A stretch of DNA of 64,000 nt from contig NZ_BOSI01000001.1 of assembly GCF_018403265.1 (NCBI RefSeq), positions 1,612,001 through 1,676,000 of the forward strand, in the 5' to 3' direction. Below, piece after piece: positions 16,493-25,039 of the stretch. Below the pieces are notes generated by a model. The model was not told the origin of the DNA and searched no databases. It worked only from the letters and a program-made list of their open reading frames with translations. A program made the translations under genes and the position numbers. Position 1 is the first letter of the stretch, and each line of letters opens with the position of its first letter. This DNA is from Paenibacillus sp. J31TS4 (GTDB taxonomy: Bacteria; Bacillota; Bacilli; Paenibacillales; NBRC-103111).

Positions 16493-17658
16493 CCGCCGCC
16501 GCCCGGCCTCTCGTCGGGATTCTTGTACTCGGCGCCGCCGGGAGTCCGCCCTTCGCGGACCGGACGTTTTACGCCCGGCTCACGACATGGGGCGCCCGCT
16601 TGGGGCTCACGGTGTGCGTGCTGCCGGCCCCGCTTGCGGCGGCCGCGGCAGGGGGCCGAGTCCAGGGCTACTCGCTGCGTCCGGATACCGGAGAATGGGA
16701 GGAAGGGAGCTTCCCCCTCCCCGACCTCGTCTATGACCGGACGTTCCCGTCCGGCCCCGGGGAGCGCCGCCTCCGCCGGCAGGCGCTGCTCGCGCTGGGC
16801 CGCTCCGGCCGCCCCGCCGCGCTGCTCGGCCGGCCCCTCCCCGGCAAGTGGGAGGTGTATCGTGCCCTCGCGGCGGAGCCCGAGCTGGCCCGATACCGGA
16901 CGCCTACCGTCCGATACCGCAGCGGCCGCCAGCTGCTGCGCCTCTTGGCCCATCGGGGCGGCGCGTTCCTCAAGCCCGCCTCCGGCACCCACGGCCTCGG
17001 TGCACTTGCCATCCGCCGCGAAGCGGACGGCAAGTATGCCGCCGACGGCCGCTCGCTGGAGGGGGATCCCCTCGCGCTGCGCGGCTTGACCGCCGACGCG
17101 CTTGTTCGCTTCGCCGCCGGCTGGACCGGCGCGCGAACCTATTTGCTGCAGCCGCGGCTCGATCTCAAGAGCCGCTGCGGCGACGCCTACGACGTGCGCT
17201 CGCTTGTGCAGAAGGACGATACCGGCGGCTGGACCGTGACGGGGCTTGCGGTTCGCCGCGCCCCCGCCGGCAGCGTCACGTCCAATCTGCACGGCGGCGG
17301 CTCCGCGGAGGAGGCGGAACCGTTCCTTGCCGCCGAATTCGGCGTATCCCGCGCCGAAGAGCTGACGGCGGCCATTCGCCGGCTGTCTCTCTCCCTCGCG
17401 CCTGCGCTCGAACGAAGCTTCGGGCGGCTGGCCGAGCTGGGGCTGGACTTCGGCATCGAGCGATCCGGCAGAATCTGGCTCCTCGAGGCCAATTCCAAGC
17501 CGGGCCGGGCGGCCTTCCGCCGCATCGGCGGAGGCACGGCCCGTGCCCGGGCCGTACGCAGCCCGATGGCCTACGCCTCATATCTGCTCCGCTCCCGGCT
17601 AGGCCGGGCGGCACAAGGAACCGGCTTCCGCGACAACTCTAGGAGGGTGCTACCATGA
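16489..17658 (+). CDS. YheC/YheD family ATP-grasp protein 2 (short, YheC-like)
   Basis: Second gene of the array, 389 residues, lacking the N-terminal beta domain. It opens with a Rossmann-like strand (LVGILVLGAAGSPPFAD) and has LVYDRTF (about 80), FLKPASGTHGLGALAI (about 160), YDVRSLVQKDDTGGW (about 234), SVTSNLHGGGSAEEAEPF and the catalytic end DFGIERSGRIWLLEANSKP (about 319). It is the most GC-rich and most diverged of the five, and its ATP loop reads GTHGLG instead of G-x-G-K/R-G. The putative metal ligands are kept. Start and stop overlap neighbours by 4 bases on both sides (ATGA), so genes 1-3 form a translationally coupled unit. Confidence 0.85.
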   Translation: MTAAARPLVGILVLGAAGSPPFADRTFYARLTTWGARLGLTVCVLPAPLAAAAAGGRVQGYSLRPDTGEWEEGSFPLPDLVYDRTFPSGPGERRLRRQALLALGRSGRPAALLGRPLPGKWEVYRALAAEPELARYRTPTVRYRSGRQLLRLLAHRGGAFLKPASGTHGLGALAIRREADGKYAADGRSLEGDPLALRGLTADALVRFAAGWTGARTYLLQPRLDLKSRCGDAYDVRSLVQKDDTGGWTVTGLAVRRAPAGSVTSNLHGGGSAEEAEPFLAAEFGVSRAEELTAAIRRLSLSLAPALERSFGRLAELGLDFGIERSGRIWLLEANSKPGRAAFRRIGGGTARARAVRSPMAYASYLLRSRLGRAAQGTGFRDNSRRVLP

Positions 17659-19022
17659 GCTTGACAACTTGTTCGATTCTAATCTCGCAGCAGCCCGCCC
17701 GGGTCATCTCCGTCACCCGCTCCCTGGGGAGACTGCTTAATCTGCAGCCCGACCGGGCCGTGACCATCCGGCTTGGCTCCAAGGCGGTGACGCTTCCGGT
17801 CCGGCTGTTGAACCGCAAGGGCAGCTTCCTCATGCTGCCCCAGTCCGTCGCCTCGATTCTGCGCCTCCCCGTTTCCGTCAAATGCTCCGTCAAGAGCGAC
17901 GGACGGGAGGTGCAGCTCGGTCCGCTGATCGGCATTCTGACCGCGACCGGACCGGATCCCAAGCTGCCGTTCGGCCCCCGCACCGGCTTCATCCGGGAGA
18001 TTCTGAGCGCGGCCGGAGACCGGTCGGTCTGCTTTGCCTTCTCGCCCCGCAACGTCAACTGGGAAGAGGAGGTCGTGACCGGCTACTTCCTGGTCGAGGG
18101 GGGCCGCTGGGTCCGCCGGACCGTGCCGCTGCCCGACGTCGTCTACAACCGTCTCCCGAGCCGGACCGCGGAGAAGACCGAGTCGATGGCCCTATTCAAG
18201 GAGCGGTTCGTCCGCCGGCAGATCCCGCTGTTCAACTGGGGCTTCTTCGATAAGTCCGACATCTACGAGCTGCTAATTCCCGAGAAGGAAGCGTTCCGGC
18301 ACGTTCCCGAATCGCATACGGAGCCAACCGCCGAACAAATCCGGGGAATGCTTCAGCGCCACCGGTTCGTCTATCTGAAGCCGACGGCGGGCAGCCTCGG
18401 CTTCGGCATCTACCGGATCACGTACAATCCGTCCTCCGGCTACTATGCCCGTTACCGCAAAAACGGCAGCAACATTCTGATGCGCTTCCCGAACTTCGAC
18501 GGGCTGATGAAGTTTTTACGCGGGCAGCGGCTCCGCTTTTCTCATTATGTCCTCCAGCAAGGCATCCGGCTGGTTGAAATCGACGATTGCCCCATCGACT
18601 TCCGGTTCCACATGACCAAGAACGGAAGCAACGAGTGGGTGGTCTCCGGCATCGGTGCCAAAAAAGCGGGCAAGGGCAGCGTCACGACGCATATCCGGAC
18701 CGGCGGCTCGCTCATGACGCCCGAGCAGGTGCTGAACCGGGTATTCGGCAGCCGCGGAGGAGCCGTGCTCAGCAGCGCCAAGGCGGTGGCGGTCCGGCTC
18801 GCGGAAGCCATCGAGCGGCAGAACCGGCATCCGCTCGGCGAGCTCGGCTTCGATCTCGGCATCGACCAGAGCGAGCATGTCTGGATGTTCGAAGCGAACG
18901 CCAAGCCCGGCCGCACGATCTTCAAACATCCTTCATTAAAAGCGCAAGGGAGGGCGTCGTTCGATAACATCGTGGAACACTGTCTGTACCTGAGCAAATT
19001 CGTGGATGAGGAGGGGTCCTAA
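17655..19022 (+). CDS. YheC/YheD family ATP-grasp protein 3 (long, YheD-like)
   Basis: Third gene, 455 residues, again with the N-terminal beta domain (to EVQLGPLIGILTATG) followed by ATP-grasp. Landmarks are VVYNRLPSR (about 162), YLKPTAGSLGFGIYRI (about 240), DFRFHMTKNGSNEW (about 314) and DLGIDQSEHVWMFEANAKP (about 397-416). CTAGGAGGGTGC before the ATG is a strong ribosome-binding site even though the start overlaps the preceding stop. Its two-domain architecture matches gene 1, showing that the array contains two long copies and three short ones. Biochemical role unknown; spore-linked by homology to YheD. Confidence 0.88.
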   Translation: MSLTTCSILISQQPARVISVTRSLGRLLNLQPDRAVTIRLGSKAVTLPVRLLNRKGSFLMLPQSVASILRLPVSVKCSVKSDGREVQLGPLIGILTATGPDPKLPFGPRTGFIREILSAAGDRSVCFAFSPRNVNWEEEVVTGYFLVEGGRWVRRTVPLPDVVYNRLPSRTAEKTESMALFKERFVRRQIPLFNWGFFDKSDIYELLIPEKEAFRHVPESHTEPTAEQIRGMLQRHRFVYLKPTAGSLGFGIYRITYNPSSGYYARYRKNGSNILMRFPNFDGLMKFLRGQRLRFSHYVLQQGIRLVEIDDCPIDFRFHMTKNGSNEWVVSGIGAKKAGKGSVTTHIRTGGSLMTPEQVLNRVFGSRGGAVLSSAKAVAVRLAEAIERQNRHPLGELGFDLGIDQSEHVWMFEANAKPGRTIFKHPSLKAQGRASFDNIVEHCLYLSKFVDEEGS

Positions 19023-19023
19023 C

Positions 19024-20148
19024 GTGAACTTCTTCCTCCACGACATGCCTCAGCCGCAGCCCGTGCTCGCCATTCTGACGATGGACGATCAGACGCGGCC
19101 GTTCCGCGGCAATCACGTCAACTTCATCGATCTGATCAGGACCGGCCGCGAGATGGGCGTCTTCGTTGTCGTCGCCACCGTGCGCGACATCAAGCTCGCG
19201 AACCGGCGGATCAATTGCTATCTATACCATCCGGAGACCAAGACCTGGTCGCAGCGGCTCCTGCCGCTGCCACGCGTCTTCTACAACCGGATCCCCTCAC
19301 GCAAGGATGAGCTCCAGCCCGAGGTTCAGCAGACGATCCGGTCACTGCTCCGCCATCCGCAGACGAACCTGTTCAACCCGTATTTCTTCAACAAGGTGTC
19401 GCTGTTCGAATGGATTACGAAAGCGAAGGAGACGCGCAAGTTCGTTCCGGCCACCAAAAAGCTCGATTCGCTGAAGGATTTGCAGACCGCACTGCGGAAC
19501 CATGACACGATTTATTTGAAGCCCGCCCGGGGCAAGGCCGGCTCCGGGATCATGCGCATCGAGAAGACGAACACCGGCGGCAAGCCCTCCTTCCGAATCA
19601 GCATGCAGAACGACAACCGGGCGCTCGTCACCCAGCAGGGCACCCTTAGCGGCCTCTGGGAGCAGCTGAAGGAGACGATCAAGACCGAAGACTATATTCT
19701 GCAGCAGGGCATTGCGCTGGCGAGCCACCAGAACCGCCCGTTTGACCTGCGGGTGCTGATGCAGAAGAACGGGCAAGGCAACTGGACGCTGACCGGCATC
19801 GGGGCCAGAGTCGCCGGCAAGCGAAGCATCACGACCCACGTGCCCCGGGGAGGGTCGATCGACGAGCCCGGCAGGCTGCTGGCCGCCTCCTTCGGCAAGG
19901 ACCAGGCGGCCGTGCTCCTGCGGAGGGTGAAGCGGGCGGCCGGCCGGATCGCCAAACAGATCGAGAAGGCGTCGGGCCACCCGCTTGGGGAGATGTCGAT
20001 GGACCTCGGCATCGATACGGCCGGGCATATCTGGTTCTTCGAAGCCAACTCCCGTCCGATGAAGTTCGACGAGCCGGATATCCGGCAGCGGTCGCTCGAG
20101 CATATCATCCAGTACGCGCTCTATCTGAGCAGGCAACGCAAACCGTAA
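19024..20148 (+). CDS. YheC/YheD family ATP-grasp protein 4 (short, YheC-like)
   Basis: Fourth gene, 374 residues from the GTG at 19024, which follows GAGGAGGGG lying in the end of gene 3; an ATG further downstream is possible. Landmarks are FYNRIPSRK (about 86), YLKPARGKAGSGIMRI (about 164), FDLRVLMQKNGQGNW (about 240) and DLGIDTAGHIWFFEANSRP (about 325-343). The position after the Asp-rich strand keeps Glu-Ala-Asn. Its GNHVNFIDLIRTG segment near the N-terminus resembles B. subtilis YheC. One base separates it from the stop of gene 3. Confidence 0.86.
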   Translation: MNFFLHDMPQPQPVLAILTMDDQTRPFRGNHVNFIDLIRTGREMGVFVVVATVRDIKLANRRINCYLYHPETKTWSQRLLPLPRVFYNRIPSRKDELQPEVQQTIRSLLRHPQTNLFNPYFFNKVSLFEWITKAKETRKFVPATKKLDSLKDLQTALRNHDTIYLKPARGKAGSGIMRIEKTNTGGKPSFRISMQNDNRALVTQQGTLSGLWEQLKETIKTEDYILQQGIALASHQNRPFDLRVLMQKNGQGNWTLTGIGARVAGKRSITTHVPRGGSIDEPGRLLAASFGKDQAAVLLRRVKRAAGRIAKQIEKASGHPLGEMSMDLGIDTAGHIWFFEANSRPMKFDEPDIRQRSLEHIIQYALYLSRQRKP

Positions 20149-20161
20149 GGGGGGACCCAAG

Positions 20162-21262
20162 TTGAGCAAACCGCTTCTGGGCGTCATGGCTCTATACCTG
20201 AATGATAACCGTTTGATCGAGGAGCTGGACTTTTTTCGCAAACTGACCCTGCAGGGCAAGACGCTCGGTCTCCCCGTCGCGGTCTTTACGCCGGAGGATG
20301 TGGATACGGGCCGCAAGCAGGTCCGAGCGCTTGTCTATGACGACAACGAAAAGAAGTGGAAGCGGCAGAGCATGCCGCTTCCCACTCTCATCTACGACCG
20401 GTGCCGGTACCAAAAATCGCCCCGCTTCCAGCTGCTGCGCCAGTTCCGCACCCGTTATCCCGACCTGACCTATCTGAACCGCCCGATCCGTCACAAGTGG
20501 GGCGTCTACGAGCTGCTGTCCGGCAACAATGAGATTGCCCCTCACCTGCCGGAAACGGTCAAATACCGGACGCCGGCCGACCTGAGCCGGATGCTGAAGA
20601 GTTATCCGCTCATCATCCTCAAACCTGAGGACGGCACCGGAGGACGGGGCATTCTGAGCATCCGCCGGAGACCGGAGGGGCTCTACCTCGTGCGCGGCCG
20701 GGACCGCAAACGGAAGATTGTGCCGGCCCAGCAGCTCCAGGAGCGCCAGATTCCGATCCGCTTCGGGTCGTGGAACCTGAAGGAGCGCTACATGGTGCAG
20801 CAGGGCATCGACATCACCCTGCCCGACGGCCGGGTCCACGACTTCCGTCTTCTCATTCAGAAGAACGGGGAGGGCGAGTGGGAGGTGACCGGCTGCGCGG
20901 GGAGAATCGGGGCGCCCCGGAGCGTCACCTCCAACCTGCACGGCGGAGGCTCGGCGGCCAGAGCCGACGACCTGCTCAGGCAGCGGTTCTCCGCCTCCAA
21001 GACGGCGGAAATCCGTCAGAGCATGGACCGGCTGAGCCGGGCCGTCGCCCAGCAGCTGGAGAAGTCGTTCCGGCAGCTGTGCGAGCTGGCGCTCGATCTC
21101 GCCGTAGATCCCCGCGGGCACGTCTGGCTGCTCGAGGTGAATCCGAAGCCCGCCCGCGAGGTGTTCTCCCGGCTCGGTGAGCAGGAGGTGTACCGCACCG
21201 CCATCCGCCGGCCGCTGGAATACGCCCTCTACCTGTACCGCCAGACCAACAAGCAGCCATAG
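20162..21262 (+). CDS. YheC/YheD family ATP-grasp protein 5 (short, YheC-like)
   Basis: Last gene of the array, 366 residues, close to B. subtilis YheC (363). It starts with TTG after AAGGGGGGACCC, 13 bases after gene 4. Landmarks are LIYDRCRYQ (about 76), ILKPEDGTGGRGILSI with the canonical glycine-rich ATP loop (about 152), DFRLLIQKNGEGEW (about 227), SVTSNLHGGGSAARADDL and DLAVDPRGHVWLLEVNPKP (about 310-328). The shared SVTSNLHGGGSA motif pairs it with gene 2 more closely than with gene 4. A strong terminator at 21385-21417 ends the operon. Confidence 0.87.
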   Translation: MSKPLLGVMALYLNDNRLIEELDFFRKLTLQGKTLGLPVAVFTPEDVDTGRKQVRALVYDDNEKKWKRQSMPLPTLIYDRCRYQKSPRFQLLRQFRTRYPDLTYLNRPIRHKWGVYELLSGNNEIAPHLPETVKYRTPADLSRMLKSYPLIILKPEDGTGGRGILSIRRRPEGLYLVRGRDRKRKIVPAQQLQERQIPIRFGSWNLKERYMVQQGIDITLPDGRVHDFRLLIQKNGEGEWEVTGCAGRIGAPRSVTSNLHGGGSAARADDLLRQRFSASKTAEIRQSMDRLSRAVAQQLEKSFRQLCELALDLAVDPRGHVWLLEVNPKPAREVFSRLGEQEVYRTAIRRPLEYALYLYRQTNKQP

Positions 21263-21384
21263 CGCCAAACGGCGGACAGCGCTGCCTCCGCCCGCTTTTC
21301 GAAGCGGCTCTACGGTCCGGCGGCTTCCCCGTCCGGTCCTCCTTCGTGCCGTGCGGCGGATCTTCATAGGCAGCGGCGGACAGC

Positions 21385-21417
21385 AAAAACCCGGGAGCGA
21401 GAACTCCCGGGTTTTTT
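21385..21417. terminator. Bidirectional terminator between the ATP-grasp array and the HAD gene
   Basis: AAAAACCCGGGAG and CTCCCGGGTTTTTT pair around a 6-base loop between two converging genes. Both strands carry a T-tract, so it probably ends both transcripts. Confidence 0.9.
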
Positions 21418-21436
21418 GCGTCTGCGCCGGCGGCGC

Positions 21437-22108
21437 TTAGGCGTACAGCTTGCGAATCTCGCGGAAATCGCGAATCACCGTGTCCGATCCTTCCAGCTCG
21501 CCCTGCTTGCCGAACGTCGCGTAATCACAGCCGACGACGAACAGGCCGTTCTTCTTGCCGGCCTCGACGTCGGACGAGCGGTCGCCGACCATCCACGCCG
21601 ACCTGATTCCGTGCTTGTCCATGAGGATCCGCACGAGATCGACCTTCGAGGCGGTTTGGTATTCTCCCGCGCTGTACAGGCCTTCGAACAGCGAAGCAAT
21701 CTCCTTATGGTGCGTCACGAGCTTCACGTAATCCTCCATGCCGTTGCTCGCCACGAACAGCCGGATGCCGTCGTCCTTGAGCGCACGCAGCGTCTCCTCT
21801 ACGCCTTCGTAGAGAAGGCCCTCTCCCTGCTCCAGATACAGCAGCTGGTGCTTCAGGAGCAAATCGTTAGCCCGCAGATGGACCTCCTCGGGCTCCTCCG
21901 GCATGACCCGCTGCCAAATTTGCGACAGCAGCATGCCAAGCCCGCCCAATAGCCGCTCCTCCGGCGGCGTCTCGTGCTTGAAGGTCCCCTCCTCGCGCAT
22001 TTCTTGAAAGGCCGCATGATAGGCCGGAATCATTAGCGTCTCCGCCTGGAACAAGGTCCCGTCCAGGTCGAAAATCATCGCCTCCGGCTTCGCCGCTTGT
22101 GCCGTCAT
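21437..22108 (-). CDS. HAD superfamily hydrolase (phosphatase)
   Basis: Small-molecule phosphatase of the haloacid dehalogenase fold, 223 residues. Motif I DLDGTLF with the nucleophilic Asp is near residue 14, motif II VASNGMEDY near 115, and motif IV WMVGDRSSDVEAGKKNG near 170. An alpha-helical cap follows motif I, as in phosphoglycolate phosphatase-like enzymes. The substrate cannot be read from sequence. I chose the ATG at 22108 because GGAAGGGG is 10 bases upstream; a TTG at 22117 is also in frame. Confidence 0.85.
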   Translation of the reverse strand: MTAQAAKPEAMIFDLDGTLFQAETLMIPAYHAAFQEMREEGTFKHETPPEERLLGGLGMLLSQIWQRVMPEEPEEVHLRANDLLLKHQLLYLEQGEGLLYEGVEETLRALKDDGIRLFVASNGMEDYVKLVTHHKEIASLFEGLYSAGEYQTASKVDLVRILMDKHGIRSAWMVGDRSSDVEAGKKNGLFVVGCDYATFGKQGELEGSDTVIRDFREIRKLYA

Positions 22109-22238
22109 GTTGTGCAAACCCCTTCCTGTCCATCATTGACTGGTACGTTTTGACAATGCATTTATGTAACCATGAAAGACCGAGCTATGTCAATTCCCAA
22201 GTCCCAAAAAGGCTCCTTGTCCCGCCATGCGAAAAACC

Positions 22239-22268
22239 AAAAGGAGGGCGGCAGCACCGCCCTCCTTC
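22239..22268 (-). terminator. Terminator at the end of the YuzF-like gene
   Basis: AAGGAGGGCGG and its complement around a 5-base loop, followed on the minus strand by TTTTGG; the stem touches the stop codon at 22267. It ends the cotJ-YuzF-like transcript. Confidence 0.8.
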
Positions 22269-22647
22269 ATGTCGGCATAACCAAGATGATCTGCGCGATG
22301 CGGATAATGAAGACGGCATCCTTTTCATCGCGGACGATGATATGATCGGGCTTCACCTCGGCCAGCATCCCTCTCACCGCTCCGCGCGGCGTCTCGACGA
22401 CTACCCGCTTGCCCATTACGGTCGTCAGCGTCTGTACGACGTATGGATCGACGTAAAAGAAGGATTGGGACTGCAGCATAGCCATACCCGGTCCCCCCTG
22501 CATGCCCGCGGCCGGCCCGGGCGTCCCTCCCGCCGGACCATGCGGACCCGGTGTGCCCGGGGCCATCGGCGCCGGACCGTGCGGACCCGGTGCGCCCGGA
22601 GTCATCGGTGCCGTTCCGCCCGGCGGCATGATGCCGTTCCGATACAT
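22267..22647 (-). CDS. Collagen-like protein with YuzF/DUF2642 C-terminal domain
   Basis: A 126-residue protein in two parts. Residues 8-55 are Gly/Pro-rich with two near-identical copies of PMTPGAPGPHGPA, a collagen-like pattern often seen on spore surfaces. Residues 60-126 (VDPYVVQTLTTVMGKRVVV, then PDHIIVRD and a hydrophobic end IAQIILVMP) match YuzF/DUF2642 proteins, small Sm-like folds found in Bacillus spores. It follows cotJC by 18 bases with AGGAGG before the ATG, so it is probably the fourth gene of the cotJ operon and a coat component. The function is inferred. Confidence 0.75.
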   Translation of the reverse strand: MYRNGIMPPGGTAPMTPGAPGPHGPAPMAPGTPGPHGPAGGTPGPAAGMQGGPGMAMLQSQSFFYVDPYVVQTLTTVMGKRVVVETPRGAVRGMLAEVKPDHIIVRDEKDAVFIIRIAQIILVMPT

Positions 22648-22665
22648 GGCGATTCCTCCTGCTCT

Positions 22666-23235
22666 TTAAAAGATTTTTTGGGCTTCCTGGTCCGCCTTAA
22701 GAATCTCGACGGCTTCACGGAACCGTTGGGAATGGACCACCTCCCGCTCACGCAGAAACTTGAGGCCGTCCTGCAGTTCGACATCGTCCGTCAGATCGAT
22801 GAGCCATTGGTAGGTCGCTCTCGCCTTTTCCTCCGCCGCGATGTCCTCGTACAAATCGGCGATCGGATCTCCTTTGGCCTGAATGTAAGTAGCCGTCCAC
22901 GGCGCGCCGGCAGCATTCTGATAGTACAGCGCGCTGTCGTGGCTGACGTAATAATCGCCCAGGCCGGCCGCCTTTAGCTGCGCAGGCGTCGCGTCTTTGG
23001 TCAGCTTGTAGACCATCGTCGCGATCATCTCCAGATGGGCGAACTCCTCCGTGCCGATGTCGTTCAAGAGGCCGATCACCTTACCCGGAATCGTATAGCG
23101 CTGGTTCAGGTACCGCAGCGCGGCGGACAGCTCCCCGTCGGCTCCCCCGTATTGCTCGAGCAGCAGCCGAGCCATCATCGGATCGCATTTGCTGACGCGA
23201 ACCGGGTATTGCAGTTTTTTCTCATAAATCCACAT
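22666..23235 (-). CDS. cotJC: Spore coat protein CotJC (manganese-catalase fold)
   Basis: The 189-residue protein belongs to the di-manganese catalase family and matches CotJC of Bacillus in length and sequence (MWIYEKKLQYPVRV at the start; ERDIGTEEFAHLE-type motif here as NDIGTEEFAHLEMIA near 60). Glu and His residues that bind the two metal ions are visible in EEFAHLE and in the later REREVVHSQRF. In B. subtilis it is deposited in the spore coat under sigma E with CotJA. The ribosome-binding site is GAGGGGC. It is third in the cotJ operon. Confidence 0.93.
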   Translation of the reverse strand: MWIYEKKLQYPVRVSKCDPMMARLLLEQYGGADGELSAALRYLNQRYTIPGKVIGLLNDIGTEEFAHLEMIATMVYKLTKDATPAQLKAAGLGDYYVSHDSALYYQNAAGAPWTATYIQAKGDPIADLYEDIAAEEKARATYQWLIDLTDDVELQDGLKFLREREVVHSQRFREAVEILKADQEAQKIF

Positions 23236-23301
23236 AGCGGTGCCCCTCCCGGACTTTCTTCCTCTCTAGTCTCGTCTGCCTGGCCGTAGAGCGGCCGTCC
23301 G

Positions 23302-23565
23302 TCAAACCTGCCAAGGCCAGGGCGATTCCGCCCACTGCCAGGGGTAGCGGCTGAAGCTGTGGCCGAATTGGAGCAGCGGCCCGTATTCCAGCTCGAACTG
23401 GCAGGCCAGCTGCTGGCGTTGCAGGGTCATCTGGTTGAACTGCTCGATCGCCTGGACGTCGTGCGGATGAGTGTCCAGATACAGCGTCAGTTCGACCAGC
23501 ACAAAGTCGATCTCCTGCAGCTCCCGCAGCTGCCGGTAATAATGCTCGCTCAATTGCTCGGCCAT
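23302..23565 (-). CDS. cotJB: Spore coat protein CotJB
   Basis: An 87-residue protein with the CotJB pattern: helix YYRQLRELQEIDFVLVELTLY, quoted as EIDFVLVELTLYLDTHP, followed by QAIEQFNQMTLQRQQ and a Tyr/Pro/Trp-rich end (GHSFSRYPWQWAESPWPW). These match the 87-residue B. subtilis protein needed for proper coat assembly of the CotJ proteins. AAGGAGTGC precedes the ATG; it starts 4 bases after the cotJA stop and is followed by cotJC after 66 bases. Confidence 0.92.
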   Translation of the reverse strand: MAEQLSEHYYRQLRELQEIDFVLVELTLYLDTHPHDVQAIEQFNQMTLQRQQLACQFELEYGPLLQFGHSFSRYPWQWAESPWPWQV

Positions 23566-23568
23566 CGG

Positions 23569-23781
23569 TCAGCACTCCTTTCTTTCATAGGGACTGTAGA
23601 GCACCGGCCAGAGTGTGCCGGCCATTAATGCTTCCGCTGGTGAGAACTGGGGCAGCCCCGGCGGCTGAAATCCCAGATACAGATTCGGCGGAGTGGAATA
23701 GCTCTTGATGAGGATCGGGTGGCAAGGATCGAACGGGCCGACGAACGGCCGGTAGGTCTTATAGGGGGTCGACAGATACAC
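23569..23781 (-). CDS. cotJA: Spore coat protein CotJA
   Basis: First gene of the cotJ operon. The sequence FDPCHPILIKSYSTPPNLY, then FQPPGLPQFSP and GTLWPVLYSPYER matches CotJA. I prefer the GTG at 23781 (70 residues) because GAGGAGGAACC lies 9 bases upstream; the longer frame begins with TTG at 23805 and its own upstream site is distant. Weak sigma-E-like elements (CATACGC near 23852-23858 and CATATGGT near 23829-23836 on the minus strand, about 15 bases apart) lie upstream, consistent with mother-cell expression but not strong evidence. Confidence 0.88.
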   Translation of the reverse strand: MYLSTPYKTYRPFVGPFDPCHPILIKSYSTPPNLYLGFQPPGLPQFSPAEALMAGTLWPVLYSPYERKEC

Positions 23782-23892
23782 GGCGATCGGTTCCTCCTCG
23801 GGCAATCGGATTTGGGCTTCTCTCCCTTACCATATGACACTCGCCCATCCGGCGTATGGGCTCCCGCCCAGGCTGGCAGCGAAACCGTACGC

Positions 23893-23919
23893 AAAAAAGC
23901 CCGGCGCTGAGCGCCGGGC
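23893..23919 (-). terminator. Terminator after ytvI
   Basis: GCCCGGCGCTCAGCGCCGGGC stem (3-base loop) followed by six T on the minus strand, just past the ytvI stop. Confidence 0.85.
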
Positions 23920-23940
23920 GGCAGGCGGCGGAAGCCGCCG

Positions 23941-24981
23941 CTATTCGAGCTTGATCTTGAACTGAAACAGACCGACCTTGCGCATCGCCTGGTAGAGAAT
24001 GACGACGACCGGCCCAAGGAAGAGTCCGACCACGCCGACGAGCTGAAAGCCGACATACAGGCTGACCAGCGCCGACAGGGAGCTGATGCCGATTGCATTG
24101 CCGAGCACCTTGGGCTCGATAATCCGGCGGACGATCGTGACGAGGACGAACAGAAGAATGAGGCCGGTGCCGACGAACGTGTCGCCGACGACGAAGCAGT
24201 AGATCGCCCATGGGACGAGAACCGAACCGGTACCGAGCACGGGAAGCACGTCGACGATGACAATCAGGAGCGAAATTGCGAGCGGATACGGCGTTCCCAG
24301 AATGAACAGTCCGACGAGCATAATGATGTAGGTGATGGCGCTCAGGATGATTTGGGCCGAGAAGAAGCCGAAGATGGCCTGCCGGAGATTGTCCAGCACC
24401 GCGTCCATCTTGGCCCGGGAATGCTCCTCGAAAACGGAGAGGAACGCCTTCTTGATCCCCGGCAGGTTCATCGAGATCAGATACAGCGCGAGCAGGAAGA
24501 CGAGGAAGGCGATGAACAGGGACGGAATGCCCGCTACGAAGGTCAATACGTAGCCTGACGCCGATTTCAAGACGCCGGACAGCGAATTGAACAGCGAGCC
24601 GACGGCCGCCTGCAGCTTCTCGGCGAAATGCGGGGCGAGCGATTCGAACAGCCGCTGGATGCGGGCGTTCAAATCCTCTAGGAGCAGGTTCGTATCGCCG
24701 AGCGAATCCGGCACCTTCCTGCTGAGCTGAACCAGCTCCGTGTAAATTTTCAGACCGAGACCGTACGAAATCGCCAGCAGCACGAGCGTGAACAGCGTGC
24801 AGACCATTCCGCTTGCCATCAGCCGGTTCATCCTCCCGGGTTTCATTGCGAGCAGGACGAGCGGCTCCAGGAAGATGGCTACGATCAGCGCGAACAGGAA
24901 CGGGGCCCCTACGGTGAACAGAAGATACAGCAGGACAATCGCCGCCGTGCCGAACAGCAGACTCTTGATGGAAGGAGACAT
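23941..24981 (-). CDS. ytvI: AI-2E family transporter, sporulation protein YtvI type
   Basis: A 346-residue membrane protein of the PerM/AI-2E exporter family with about eight helices and the large central amphipathic region (about residues 80-140) typical of the family. Motifs PVLGTGSVLVPWAIY and RRIIEPKVLGNAIGI match the conserved C-terminal half. Length and sequence are nearest to YtvI (about 370), a sigma-E-controlled membrane protein of sporulating bacilli. Its location beside the cotJ genes supports a sporulation role, but transport substrate is unknown. Confidence 0.82.
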   Translation of the reverse strand: MSPSIKSLLFGTAAIVLLYLLFTVGAPFLFALIVAIFLEPLVLLAMKPGRMNRLMASGMVCTLFTLVLLAISYGLGLKIYTELVQLSRKVPDSLGDTNLLLEDLNARIQRLFESLAPHFAEKLQAAVGSLFNSLSGVLKSASGYVLTFVAGIPSLFIAFLVFLLALYLISMNLPGIKKAFLSVFEEHSRAKMDAVLDNLRQAIFGFFSAQIILSAITYIIMLVGLFILGTPYPLAISLLIVIVDVLPVLGTGSVLVPWAIYCFVVGDTFVGTGLILLFVLVTIVRRIIEPKVLGNAIGISSLSALVSLYVGFQLVGVVGLFLGPVVVILYQAMRKVGLFQFKIKLE

Positions 24982-25039
24982 GGCAGTCCTCCTCGCGCGG
25001 AGTCGGCCGCCCGTCGCTGCGAACGGCCGCTTGTCCGGC

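Noticed and set aside
23301-23569. Possible separate leader in the cotJ operon.
   Set aside because: The whole interval is covered by cotJB and its ribosome-binding site; nothing else is visible.
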